A stretch of 64,000 bases of DNA from Zanthoxylum bungeanum (lineage: Eukaryota > Streptophyta > Magnoliopsida > Sapindales > Rutaceae), in NCBI GenBank assembly GCA_019454045.1, contig SKCR01029088.1:1-64000 (forward strand), given 5' to 3'. The translations under genes and the position numbers were made by a program. The notes under the pieces were generated by a model. That model was given only the letters and a program-made list of their open reading frames with translations. It made no database searches and was not told where the DNA came from. Of this stretch, positions 35,691-47,598 are shown piece by piece (the first letter of the stretch is position 1; each line of letters starts with the position of its first letter).

Positions 35691-36225
35691 TTTGAGGTTA
35701 TAACAACTCTTTAGCGTCGAATTAGACATTTGACGCTAAATGTTACTCCTTTAGTGTTGAACACTTTATTCGATGCCAAAGGATCACCAACACTAGTGTC
35801 GGTGGTTTTGTATTGTAACAACACTTTAGCGTGAATGCAATAGTTCAACGCTAATATTACGTCTTTAGCGTCAAAATTTTTAATTCGACGCTAAAAGGTA
35901 ATGGGAATGTCGGTGGTTTTGGGGTTGTAAGAATCCTTTAGCGTCAAAAAAAAAATCGACGCAAAAGGTATGACTTTTAGCGTTAAAATATTATCTTCGT
36001 TGCGAAAGGGTAAAGTCATTAGCGTCCAAATAAATTTAGACGCTTAATATCATACCTTTTGCGTCAAAGTAAATTTTTTGAAGCTAAAGATATATTATCT
36101 GTGTCGAAATACGTTTCGACGTAATATAATTGATACTTTAGCGTTAAATATTACTTTTCGACGTTCAAATGTATCTTTAGCATCAAATGATTTTTCGATG
36201 TTAAAGTTTCGATGCTAAAAGGAAA
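35691..36225. repeat. Cluster of TTTAGCGTC / GACGCTAAA palindromes
   Basis: About eleven degenerate inverted repeats of the form CTTTAGCGTC - spacer - GACGCTAAAG, each 30-40 bp, follow one another. In the first part they are embedded in a larger direct repeat starting GGTGGTTTTG at 35695, 35801 and 35912 (period 106-111 bp). Such dense subterminal motifs are typical of CACTA-type DNA transposons, but I find no CACTA terminus here. The cluster ends about 430 bases upstream of the NRL start codon. Confidence 0.7.
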
Positions 36226-36652
36226 TGATAATATATAGAAGGAAATCATTAAAAGAAGAAGAAAATGAATATTTTTTACAAATCGGCTATTAACCAATCA
36301 AAAATCCGCGATTTTGGAATATATCAAAATTTTGCTCGTTTTATTATAATTATTATATAACTTTGACAGATCAAATAAATAGTGTGATTCATAATCTGAC
36401 ATGGTAAAAACAGGATAAGGACGACTGACTGAATCCAAGCGTGTGAGAAAATGAAGGTGATCACAGTCAAGTGGAAGAACTCCACAAGTCCCCTTAGGAA
36501 TCGCCTTTTTCTTTCCTTCAATTCTTGCTTTAGACTCGCTATACTTAACTTTTCTCTCTTTATCTCACCATTAACATTACAAGCATTTCTCCTTCACTCT
36601 TTTTCTTTTATTCATTCTTCTTTTGTTTCCTATTTCACTTATACACCAATTC
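36226..36652 (+). promoter_or_regulatory. Upstream region and probable 5' UTR of the NRL gene
   Basis: A CT-rich leader (about 36500-36640, many TTTCTC/TTCTT words) precedes the start codon as in many plant 5' UTRs. A short upstream frame begins at 36451 (MKVITVKW...) and overlaps the start codon in another phase. No unambiguous TATA box was found. Confidence 0.4.
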
Positions 36653-39589
36653 ATGGCACTTATGAAGTTGGGAACTAAATCCGAAGTATTTCATCGTGAA
36701 GGCCACAGTTGGTAATTTTTATATCCTGTTCGGTTCAATTATTAATACACCATTTATAGAGAATATGATAGAGATTAAAGCTAGCTTCTAAGTATTGTAC
36801 TGATGGTATAAGTTAGTTTATAAGCTTACCAAACTCTCTGTCAAATGGTATATAATAGCATGACTGGTTTTATTAATAGTTACAATTTACCATTGCAAGG
36901 TGTGTATATGTACATCTAGGGGACTAAAATATGTGGGGTAAAACTCGTACAAGAGTACGGTTCGAACTCCATTTATATTGATTGATTAAGATTAAATTAC
37001 TCATTTAGTTCATATAAGGGGATAAAAAATACTGTATTGAAATCTGTATTTTCTCCTCGTTTAATGAAATTAAAGACCCTCATTTTGATATTTTTTTTTC
37101 AAAGAAATTGTTCACACTTTAATGATTGTACTTATAATTTCTATATGACACTCTTGGCTTTTGACATATTACCTGATTATTGTTGTTTTTAATTGGTCAT
37201 AAAAGGATTTATCTTATCAAGCAAAGCCCTCACAACTATGTGTCGTTGTTTTATATGTTCGAGTAAAAGAATCCGTCTTGTTTTCTTGCCATCTTAAAGG
37301 AAACGACATTATGGTGGCTGTTTGAATGAATCAAAAGTTATGTATTAAAAGAGATCGTATCCCGTAATTAAATAAGGCACCTGTTGTAAATAAGGTCGGG
37401 GAAACTCTGATGTACGTAATCTTACCCTTTTTTTTTATATAAGGAAATTGTTTCCCCCATGACCATCGCACTAGGCATCACCTTGAGTCATAGTTCCGAA
37501 TCGAGTTAAATAATTTGTTTTTGTAGCATGCTAGTTGTGCTTATTTAGAATGATTGTTCAGTAATGCCATGAATCTTACTAATTCCTGCTTTGCTTTCAG
37601 GCTTTGTACAACTGGACTTCCAAGTGATGTAACCATTGAAGTTGAGGAGATGTCTTTCCATCTCCACAAGGTGCATTTTTTATTTGCTTATGTTTGTCCT
37701 TGAATATAATTGTTTGACCATTTTTCTCTGTGTTTTGATATCTGATGTAGTTCCCGTTGCTTTCAAAAAGTGGACTCCTCGAGAAGCTTATTGAAGAGTT
37801 GTGCATTGGAGACAGTTCAGTTTGTGTCTTAAAACTTCATGACATACCTGGTGGTGCTAAATCGTTTGAGCTAATAACAAAATTTTGTTATGGTGTTAAA
37901 ATAGAACTCACTGCTTTGAATGTAGTCAGTCTTAGATGTGCAGCAGAGTATCTTCGGATGACTGATGATTACGGAGAAGGAAATCTAATTATGCAAACGG
38001 AGGCCTTCCTTGATGATGTCTTCAGCGACTGGACAGACGCAATAAAAGCTCTGGAAACTTGTGAACAAGTTCTACCATATGCAGAAGAGCTTCACATTGT
38101 CTCAAGGTGCCTTGATTCATTGGCAATGAAAGCTTGTGCAGACCCAAACTTATTCAATTGGCCTGCATCCGAATGCAACAACGCACCAAACACAGAGGGC
38201 TCTGTTATATGGAATGGAATATCAACTACTACTAAACCAAAACCTACAGGAGATGATTGGTGGTTTAGGGATGTGTCATCTCTTAGCTTACCTCTTTATA
38301 AACAATTCATTTTAGCACTTGAATCGAGAAGCATGAAGCCTGAGAAAATTGTTGCGTCTCTCATATACTATGCAAAGAGATATATTCCCTTGATGAATAG
38401 ACAATCAAGCTTCAGTGGTACGAATAATGTCAATCCAGGGACAAGTATTTCCACCCTATCTGAGGCTGATCAGAGGGCTCTCCTTGAAGAGATTGTTGGA
38501 TTACTTCCCAATAAAAAGGAAGTCACGTCCACCAACTTTCTGCTCAAGTTACTTCGTGCTGCTATGGTTTTACATGCAAGTCCGGCATGTAAAGAAAATT
38601 TGGAGAAGAGGGTGGGAGCCGAGTTGGACCAAGCTTCTCTTGTAGATCTTCTCCTGCCTAATATGGATCATGTTGACACCCTTTATGATATAGAATGTGT
38701 CCAGAGGATACTTGATCATTTCATGTCTGTAAACCATCCAGCATCCATATCATCTTCTCATTGCATAATTGAAGAGGGGAAATTGTTAAGTGGATCTGAT
38801 TCACTTACACCTATGACTATGGTGGCTGCTTTGATGGATGGCTACCTTGCTGAAGTGGCACCAGATGTTAATTTGAAGCCCCCGAAATTTGAGGCACTTG
38901 CTTCAGTAATCCCTGACTATGCTAGGCCACATGATGATGGAATGTATCATGCAATTGATATTTACTTGAAGGTAATATGATTTTGAATGTGCTTGTCTGA
39001 TGAATTCAAGTTATTGTTTCACATCATTTCCAGTCAGTTCAAATAAAAAAAAATCTCAACATTTCAGGCACATCCTTGGATGACAGATTCTGAGAGGGAG
39101 CAACTCTGCAGACTGATGGACTGCCAGAAGCTCTCATTGGATGCCAGCACTCATGCAGCTCAGAACGAGAGGTTACCTCTTCGGGTAATTGTCCAAGTAC
39201 TATTCTTTGAACAGCTTCGCCTCCGTACTTCAATTTCTGGCTGGTTCTTTGTTGACAATGTTGAGAACTCGAAAAATCAGAGTGGAAACCTTGGGCTCCC
39301 CATAATTGATGGGTCTCATCAAATGATTCCTGCACAAGACCGAGTTGGAGGTGTTCGAGACATGAAGGAGCGTGTTTCGGAGCTTGAAAAGGAGTGTTTC
39401 AGCATGAAAGAAGAGCTTCAGAAGGTTGTGACAACAAAGAAAAGTTGGAAGACTTTTGCCAAAAGATTAGTTTTTAAACAAAAGTCCCAACCTTGCAATC
39501 CAAAAGAATCAAAGTGCCGCAGTTTAAAGGAACAAGCATTCTCTGAGAATGGAAAACAAAATCATAATAATGGTGAGGTGGTTCATTAA
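36653..39589 (+). CDS. NPH3/RPT2-like (NRL) BTB/POZ protein, four exons
   Basis: Exons by GT/AG borders and frame: 36653-36711, 37601-37670, 37751-38971 and 39068-39589, giving 623 residues. The start [20 protein letters not shown] is typical of the family. An in-frame second ATG is at 36662. Exon 1-2 splits a Trp codon. N-terminal BTB domain: [20 protein letters not shown] and [17 protein letters not shown]3 domain: [81 protein letters not shown] and [18 protein letters not shown] with the conserved Tyr. It continues as [17 protein letters not shown] and [21 protein letters not shown]-terminal coiled coil: [20 protein letters not shown], then a basic Lys/Ser tail. NRL proteins act as CUL3 adaptors and scaffolds at the plasma membrane in phototropin or auxin-transport signalling. 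The exact subfamily is not resolved. No defect is visible, so it is probably functional. Confidence 0.95.
36712..37600 (+). other. Intron 1 of the NRL gene
   Basis: 889 bp, from GTAATTTT to TTTGCTTTCAG. AT-rich, with nothing recognisable inside. A long first intron after a short first exon is common in this gene family. Confidence 0.85.
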
Positions 39590-39995
39590 GTTTTAAAACT
39601 AAACTGGATAACAGTTTCACTATGGATTGTTTTTCTTTCTTCACTCACTCCTTGACTTTTATGTTATTGGGTGATTCTTTTGTTGTTGTTAAGATGATTA
39701 TCAAATTACTATATTATTACATATAATTTAGGTAGTAATTCAATTTATTAGGTATTTTATTCAATAACATCCAAATGCAAACGGCAATATAGTCTAAGCA
39801 TTTGAGCTGTTCCTATTAAAGGTTTATGAAAGGAATTATATCTCCAAAGCTCAGGAGTCTTAGGACAGGCATTAGGATTTGCAGTTTAGCTATGTTCTTA
39901 GAGTTTTGAACCATCATATTTCTTTAGCTTTTATTTCAGTGCAAGGTAATTCTTGAGCTAGGTTACATTTATGAATATGATATTTGCATCTGATC

Positions 39996-40001
39996 AATAA
40001 A
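39996..40001 (+). terminator. Candidate poly(A) signal of the NRL gene
   Basis: AATAAA about 410 bases after the stop codon, with T-rich sequence after it. It is the clearest signal in the 3' flank, but plant signals are weakly conserved. Confidence 0.35.
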
Positions 40002-40828
40002 TTTCCGTGTTATTATTTGCACTTGTTTTTGTCTAATGTGAATTAATATTTGCCTTGCAAACTTGCCTCTCTCTGTCTTTTATGAATGCATTTTGTTTGT
40101 GCTTCTGTGAATACTTGCTGGAATAACTGTTAAAGCTTTCTCCATTTTTTTTCATATCATGTTCCAATTTGTCTCTTTTTTTTTCACCTGTACATTTATC
40201 TCATTGTTATCTGACCCTCGGTGAATTGGATAATCGCCAAATAATGCGGAATTTTAAAAAAAAATCGTTTTTAAACTACTTAGATAATAGCTTTTACTAA
40301 TTAAGTTTAGAGTTCAATTTTTACAATTAATACACGCACCAATTAATTTTATCAATGGCAAGCTATGTTAAATAATATGGAAATTTAATATAAAGCTTGC
40401 AATAAATTAAAGAGATAGGGTTAGATAAATTGACACCGGATTTATAGTGGTTCGGCCAACAATGTCTACGTCCACTCCTCCAAGCCGCACTTGAAGCTTT
40501 CCACTATCAAAAGTAATTTCACACTTTACACCGTGAGTTTTTCCGTGGCTCACTCACAACCAAGAGTTTTTTGTGGCTCACCCTAAACAAAAAATTTTCA
40601 TAGGTTCACCCTAAACTTTTTACAACACCAAGAGTTTTGTCACTTAAGTTCACTCTTTAACCTTAACACAAATTACCCTTTTAAGTATGTCTACTAAATA
40701 AGCGATTTCACAACCACAAGTGTTTAAGATTCGAATATTACAACACAACTTGGGTACTCAAAAAGGATAAAAAAGATTTAAGGTGTGAGTTTCTAACTCA
40801 AGTATTCCAAACTCAATAAGATTATATG
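40002..40828. other. 3' flank with a dispersed-repeat-like segment
   Basis: No gene. About 40430-40740 carries 'TTATAGTGGTTCGGCCAACA', 'TACGTCCACTCCTCC' and several 'AAGAGTTTT...GGCTCACCCTAAAC' units. The wording resembles dispersed repeats common in plant genomes. I cannot name the family. Confidence 0.4.
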
Positions 40829-41087
40829 TGTTAGATAATGAAAGAAAGTCTTGAATTCACTCTATATGAATTTACAATGGTATGGGCCTTTATATAAGCT
40901 ACATAGAAAATCAAAATAGAAAAGGAATCTTATAGTAATGAACAGTAATAATAATTATATAGGAAATCTGCATCTAATAGGGAAATATAATAAAATCATG
41001 AATCCTAAAGGTACTAGGAATTCTATTTTAGATCTTGATTCCATAATATAAAATTTCATAATAATATTTCTTAATATTACTTTAACA
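40829..41087 (-). repeat. Left (3') LTR of TRIM-like element D
   Basis: 259 bp, TGTTAGATAATG...TTACTTTAACA. It aligns with 52857-53112 with scattered substitutions and a few single-base or short indels. Confidence 0.9.
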
Positions 41088-41214
41088 CCCCCCCCCTCAA
41101 ACTCAAGCTGGTAACGAATGAGCAAGCTTGAGGTTGCATTCTTGAAATCGGAGAGCGGAGTTCTGAAACTGAAAATCTTGAAACTTGGAGGCTGGAAACC
41201 TTGAGATAATTGAT

Positions 41215-41334
41215 GAGCTTTAACCTACGAAGCCCGAAGGGGGAGCCGAAGCCCAAGACGGTGCCAAAGTCTGAGAGCTTTAACCTACGAAGCCCGAAGG
41301 GGGATCCGAAGCCCAAGACGGTGCCGAAGCCCGA
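41215..41334 (-). repeat. 60-bp tandem duplication inside element D
   Basis: Two adjacent 60-bp units (41215-41274 and 41275-41334) differ at only a few sites. On the minus strand each can be read as LSDFGTVLGFGSPFGLRRLK. The reading frame is open, but nothing suggests a real protein. Confidence 0.85.
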
Positions 41335-41468
41335 GAGAACTAAAGCCAAAGAGAGAGTGAAATCTCAACAGAGATCCGAAGCCCGACAGAGAGGGAGTGA
41401 AATCCCGACAGAGAGCGGAAGTAAAATCTGAAAGAGAGTCGAAATCTGAAAGGAGCCGACCTATAGCA

Positions 41469-41567
41469 CACTTGTGAAGGGGTAACGCATGACATGAGAA
41501 GCACTTGTGAAGGGGTGGCGCATGAAATGAGAAGCACTTGTGAAGGGGTGGCGCATGACGGGTGAAG
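41469..41567 (-). repeat. 33-bp minisatellite inside element D
   Basis: Three 33-bp units start at 41469, 41502 and 41535 with CACTTGTGAAGGGGT. A part of a further unit is found on the other side of the copia array at about 52783-52808 (TTCATGAAGGGGTGGCGCAT), which confirms that the array inserted inside this repeat. Confidence 0.85.
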
Positions 41568-41569
41568 CA

Positions 41570-43884
41570 TGTAGGAACCGTTTTCCTCGCGCAGCGGAAG
41601 CGGCTTAGGCACACGGATCAGACTTGAAAAAGTTTTATGCTCTTCCCTTCCTTTTGCCGAATGCAACCAGTAGGTGTACTGGAATTTTGCTTCTGTTTCG
41701 GACAAGATTTCAGCCCCGGAATGCCCCTGAAATAGCCCCCGAACAGAAGTGAAATAAAGGACTGTTTTGGACGTGTTATGCACCCGAACTGCACCCAAAC
41801 CATCCCTGATTTACGTGACCTGCAGTGATGTTATAGGTCTGATTTTTCCTTCAAAATACAGCCACAATACAGCCCCAAAAAGTTCCCAAGGTGTTTCCTA
41901 AAATTCTGAATTAAAACGAAAACAAATCGAGCCCCGAAACAACAAGGCAAGGGGCGGCAATGAGGTAAACCAACCCTCAATGCCGTGACCTATGTAAATA
42001 GAAAAAAAATGATGATTTGTTCGACACCACAAAGTCTTTCGTGCTATGACTCGTAACCAACGGAAAGTATTGTGGGCTACACTCACAAAATCAATCCCTA
42101 AACGATTTAGAGATTTAATCACACTTAATATTTTATTTTTCTTCTTATGTTCTTCAATGGAGTTTCTCAACTTTTGAGAGAATGGTGAAGAATAATAAGG
42201 TGGCTAGGGTTGCAAGAGTGAGAGTGAGCAAAAAGAAAATCAAATTTTCTTTATATATTTAGTTCAAATTGTTTCCAAAAACAAAACAACCACTCCCCTC
42301 CCTATTTGATAAAATTCGGCCACGACAAGAAATTATTTAATTTTTGTAACATCAAATTTTCAATTACCATTATTAAAAAGATGTTACAAAATTAAATAAG
42401 CAATTGACCAATTTTGAAAGTCATAACTTCCAATTTAATGCCAAGGATTATTTGTTTCCAAAACAAACAAATCCTTTCCCTTTATCCTTATCAAATTTTC
42501 GGCAATGGCATATATTCTTTTATTAATTTTGCAACATGTGATATTAACTTTCCATAAAGTCAAAGATGTTACAAAATCAAAAAGATTAATGCCATTATAG
42601 ATTTGTAACTTCCAAAATTAAATCAAGCGTTTCCAAAACCCTTTAATTTTGAAAATTACAACTTTAGCCTTATTAAATTATATCATATATATAATTTAAT
42701 ATTTTATATTTAATAATTATCATATAATTATTAATACCATATATTAACTTTTAATATATAGTTTCAAGTGTGACAATAATATTATTTATCATATTAATAA
42801 TATTTATACATATGTGAGTATATAATTGGACTATCCAATTATACTAAATCCGCTATAGTAAATTGAGCTAGCACGGGGACCAAATGGACCTACGGTTCCG
42901 AGCTCCAATAATCTCGAAATATTAATTAAGCTCTTAATTAAATATTCTGAATTATTAACTCCGGGTTATTCCACTAAAAACCAGAAGTTGCACTCTCGTT
43001 GCCGTAGATGATATATTAAGCCGAACCAAGTCGGTGTCCATCGATATAGTCATTACATACGAATTGACCCTTCACGAGTATCTCGTAATTAGAGCCGGGT
43101 CATAATGACTGTTATACCCCTCTAATTATTTTTACCTTAAGTACCATTGATTCTCTAATGAACGATTTATTCATAACCATTATGAATTTTAATCTTTCTA
43201 TTCGTAATAGAAAGACTTGAGCGCTCAAATCGTTCAAGCACCGAATCAACCCTTAAGAAAGATACTTCTCTACTTCTCGCAAGAAGGAGTGAACTCCATG
43301 TCTATGTAAAACGTTCCCAGCTACATAACAGACCATGCCCCCAAAATACGTAGCTATTGGCCGGGACTGCTACACCAACCTCACCTTTGTAAATCAAAGG
43401 ACATAGTCTGCCATGTAGGAGTTCGTAGTACACTCAGGATTAAGATCAATCCATATATGACCATCTAGTAGATCGAAATGGCTTTCTTTGTTTAACGGAT
43501 ATTAAAAGAATGTCATTTCCATCTGGGTCCAGTCCTATATAATCATATCATACAAGGTACCTCCATTCTCATGTCTCTACATGGACGTCCCGGATCATGG
43601 TCTCCATACAAATATAGAATGGACCGCAGCTATAGATAAACCACAAACAAAGTACCCGCTTTGTTTGATATCTATTGACTATTTAAGATTACAAACTTCA
43701 GACTTAAATCTTCTTTTGTATGACACTAATACACTAAGTCTGAAGACACATAAGTAATCTAGGGTATTCAAGATGATATATAATATGCGAAAATTAAACA
43801 AACACTTTGATAAATGAATAATGCATCATTTTATTTCAAAACACATAAAACCGTTTACATCACATGTAGCTCTAGGGCATACAC
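41570..43884 (-). repeat. Left (3') LTR of copia family F
   Basis: About 2315 bp, TGTAGGAACC...GGGCATAC. Compared with 49491-50633 it lacks the last few bases of the terminus (ATTCCAA) next to the polypurine tract but keeps the 1190-bp middle part that the other copy has lost. Confidence 0.85.
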
Positions 43885-44520
43885 AATCTTTCACTTGCAC
43901 TAGAGCAAATGGGACATGTCACGTAATCCTAGACCATCTAGGTGACCTTCAAACTCTTTAGCCGGCAAGGTCTTTGTAAACAGATCTATCAGGCTCCTAT
44001 GAATTTCCTCTTTATATATTTTTCTCTAATGTGGCTTCTTGGTTCTTTGGAGTTTGCGATCGCACCACTATTATCGCAATAGAGTGTGAGTGGTCTATCC
44101 TTATCTGGAACAACTTTTAGATCTCCCAAGAATTTACGGAGCCAGACTTCTTCCTTAGCTGCTTCACAAGCTGCTACATATTCAGCCTCCATGATGGAGT
44201 CAGCAATGCAAAATTACTTTATACTCCGCCATACTATAGCCCCACCACCTAGGGTGAACACTGATCCAGATGTAGATTTCCTAGAATCCACATCTCTATG
44301 AAAATCAGAGTCTGTATATCCCCTTCGGATCATATCCTCACCGGAATACACAAGCATATATTCTCTCGTTCTCTTAAGATACTTGAGAATGTGTTTCACA
44401 GCCACCCAGTGATCCAATCTTGGGTTTGACTGAAACCTACTGACTACTCTCACTGCAAAACAGATGTCTGGTCTCGTGCATAACATATCATACATGAGAC
44501 TACCAACTGCTTAGGCGTAT
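43885..44520 (-). pseudogene. Copia RNase H, family F inner copy
   Basis: Blocks on the minus strand: MYDMLCTRPDICFAVRVVSR, LKYLKRTREYMLVYSGEDMI, GYTDSDFHRDVDSRKSTSGS, GGGAIVWRSIK, then in another frame MEAEYVAACEAAKEEVWLRK and LYCDNSGAIANSKEPRSH. A stop lies between the two frames (near 44205), and the usual KHIERKYH tail is damaged. It lies next to a decayed polypurine tract. Confidence 0.85.
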
Positions 44521-45413
44521 GAGATATGTCTCATTTCCTCAACATCTTGAGGTGTCTTAGGAGACTGTTCCTTTGATAAATGAATTACATGCCGATAAGG
44601 CAGATTGTCTTTCTTGGAATTCTGCATCCCAAATCACACAAGGATCTTGTCGATATAGGATGCCTGAGACATAGCTAATAGTCGTTTCTTGTGATCCCGA
44701 AGTATCTGAATCCCAAGAACATAATTGGCCTCTCCCAAATCTTTCATTTGGAATTGGTTAGCTAGCCAAGTTTTCACGTCTGATAATATCTTTACATCAT
44801 TCCCAATAAGTAAAATATAGTTGACGTATAAAATAAGAAAAATCATCTTCCTGTCAATGACGCGCTTGTATACACAAGGCTCATCAACATTCTTCTCAAA
44901 GTCATAAGACTTGATCGTGGTATCAAATCTTATATTCCAAGATCGAGATGCCTGCTTGAGTCCATAAATAGACTTTTGCAGTTTGCAAACCTTTTGCTCT
45001 TGACCTTGGGCGATGAACCCCTCTGGTTGTATCATATAGATACTCTCATCAAGATTGACATTCAAGAATGCAGTCTTGACATCCATTTGCCAAATTTCAT
45101 AGTCATAATATGTGGCAATGGATAGAACAGTGCGGATGGATTTAAGCATGGCTACTTGCGAGAAAGTTTCCTCATAGTCAACTCACTCTTTCTGGGTATA
45201 ACCCTTGGCCACTAGTCTAGCCTTGAAGGTCTGTACCTTCCTATCTGATCCCCTCTTCCTCTTGTAGATCCACTTGCAACCTATGGGTTTTACCCCATCA
45301 GGTTGGTCTACAAGTTCCCAGACTGAGTTAGAGTACATGGACTCCATCTCTAGGTTCATGGCTTTGAACCATTCCTCTTTGTCAGAATCATCCATTGCAC
45401 TACGATAGATCAA
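44521..45413 (-). pseudogene. Copia reverse transcriptase, family F inner copy, catalytic motif lost
   Basis: Frames 45183-45413 (WELVDQPDGVKPIGCKWIYK) and 44634-45149 ([40 protein letters not shown]). The catalytic YVDD reads YVNY (about 44810-44825), so both metal-binding aspartates after Val are changed. A stop separates the two frames at about 45180. In the tandem neighbour (50634-52540) the same motif is still YVDD. Confidence 0.9.
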
Positions 45414-45689
45414 TGGATCATCTATACCATCGCTGGATGCGACAACTTGTGCCTCTCCAACCCCAAGGTAGCGATCAGATTGTCATACAACCCTCCCACT
45501 GCGTCTAGGTGGTAGATCATTCTGATGAATTTGTATCTGACTCTCAGATGTCGAATGTGCTATGTTTTTGTCAACTTTTGTCGACAGTGGTGTGTTGGTC
45601 GAACCAGTAAGTAACTCCTCGAGTAACACCTTACTCCGAGGTTTGAACTCCCTCATATAGTCCTCCTATAGAAACGTGGCATTTGTCGA

Positions 45690-46520
45690 TACAAATACTT
45701 TGTTATCATCAGGACTATAGAAGAATCCACCCCTAGTTTCCTAAGGATAGCCTACAAATAGGCACAACTGAGAATGTGGCTCCAACTTTGTAGTCTTATT
45801 CTTCAGCACATGTGCTGGACACCCCCATATGCGGAAATATCGTAAACTAGTTTTACGACCATTCCACAACTCTATGGGAGTCTTAAGAACAGACTTAGAT
45901 GAAACTACGTTAAGGATATGCATTGCAGTTTGCAGTGCATATCCCCAGAATGAACTATGTAGTGAGCTATAACTAAACATAGATCTCATCATGTCTAGTA
46001 GGGTCTGATTTCTCCTCTCTGCAAAACTATTTTATTGTGGTGTTCCAGGCGCTGTGAGCTGGGATACTATCACATGCTCAACTAAGAATTCCTCAAAATC
46101 TATGTCGAGGTATTCTCCTCCACGATCCGATCATAGAGTTTTGATTGTCTTACCTAATTGGTTCTCAACCTCAGCACGATACTCTTTGAACTTTTCAAAG
46201 GTATCTGATTTGTGATGCATTAGGTAAACATGCCAATATCTAGAATAATTGTCAATGAATGTGACGAAGTATTCATAACCACCTCAGGCTCTTACATTCA
46301 TCGGTCCGCAAACATCTGAATGTATTAGCTCAAGTGGTTGACTGGCTCTTATATCTTTTCCATTAAAAGGTCTCTTGGTCATTTTTCCTTCTAAACGGGA
46401 TTCACAGACTGGTAAAGTTCTGAGCTTTAACTGGTTTAAGGCTCTGTTCTTTATCAATCTGTCTATCCGGTCAATGCTGATATGACCAAGTCTAAGACGT
46501 CATAGATATGTGTCATCGTG
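45690..46520 (-). pseudogene. Copia integrase, family F inner copy
   Basis: Zinc-site side near 46380-46490 (LGHISIDRIDRLI), core near 46130-46340 (IHSDVCGPMNVRA), then RRNQTLLDMMRSMFSYSSLH and SFWGYALQTAMHILNVV (45741-45992). Several in-frame stops, for instance near 46030 where PQHNG is expected. Broken beyond use. Confidence 0.8.
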
Positions 46521-47058
46521 AGAAATATTTTGCCATTTAGTTTTAGGTTTCTCAACATAAAACATTACAGAATTGAGCAGTGGCTTATGTGTTAACGGTC
46601 TTAACACATACAAGTTATCTTCTAGTTTCCTTAGCATGTAGGTAATTCATTTATGAAATAATAACTATTATTATTAGATAAATGATAACCATCATGCAAT
46701 AGTTTTGAAACAGAAATCAAATTTCCATGACAAAACAAGAACAAACACAACTTTGTTTAGATTCAAATAACTTTTATTTGAAAACTGATAACTCCCACTG
46801 TTTTACTAAAACAGCATCCATTGTCCTAACTCTCATAGTAAAGTTACCTTCAGCAAGGTCTTTACGTATGTCAAGTAGCAATACCTTTAGCATTCCAATG
46901 TTATTCTTCTTTATCTTTGCAGATTTTTAAGACCCGACAACACTTGCCATAGCACTGGGCTTATGAAGATCCACAAGTATAGACTCGTAGTGAGTGAGCT
47001 CATTAAGCAGTTGGGTCAAAGTAAAAGTCAACTTGTTCATAACATAGTTGCTTTTAAA
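46521..47058 (-). other. Gag-pol junction of family F, partly deleted
   Basis: This stretch should hold the zinc knuckle and aspartic protease. I find neither a CCHC pattern nor a D(S/T)G motif, and the interval is too short for both. It reads as the region just before integrase with a deletion. Confidence 0.5.
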
Positions 47059-47598
47059 CTACATGAAGCTCTTCGGAAGAGTTTCCATAATCATGGTCAC
47101 CTGGCTACGCTCGTCAATACGAGCTCCATGGGTTTCAGCAGTGTTGAGATAGGTCATCATCCTCAAGACGTGCTCTCGGACTGATGTCTCATCCTTCATC
47201 CTAGCAGTCATCGCTGAGACCATGGCCTCATGGCGTTGATGCTCCGAAGGCTTCCCAAACATGCCCTGCAATGACTCCATCATCTGAGATGCTAGAGCCA
47301 TAGGTTCATGCTTTGCAGCAAGAACCTCAGACATCTCTGCTAGCAAGTAGCAGCGGGCTTTCTCATTTGCTGCGACCCAATTCTGGTAGGTATCGCGTAC
47401 AGCTTGGCTAGCATTTCTGGCCGGCTCGGGAAGACTCTCCTCTGTCAGGACAAACTTTAGGTCATCACATACCAGGATAGCATTCATGTTACTTTTCCAC
47501 TTAACATAGTTTTCTCCCGTTAATTTATCGTTTGAAAGTATGGAAATAATTGGAGAAACCATGGCTGAAAATAAAATAAACATGCATTTATCATTCAT
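47059..47598 (-). pseudogene. Copia gag, family F (N-terminal two thirds)
   Basis: An open frame of 179 codons: ISILSNDKLTGENYVKWKSN, WVAANEKARCYLLAEMSEVL, MMESLQGMFGKPSEHQRHEA, MKDETSVREHVLRMMTYLNT and QVTMIMETLPKSFM, the UBN2-type gag core of copia elements. The true start is probably the Met of MVSPIISIL, 12 codons into the frame. It ends before the expected zinc knuckle, so it is truncated. Confidence 0.8.

Noticed and set aside
41077..41798. Minus-strand frames with HAPPLHKC and LSDFGTVLGFG repeats
   Set aside because: They come from the 33-bp and 60-bp tandem repeats of the TRIM-like element and cross into the copia LTR. No sign of a real protein.
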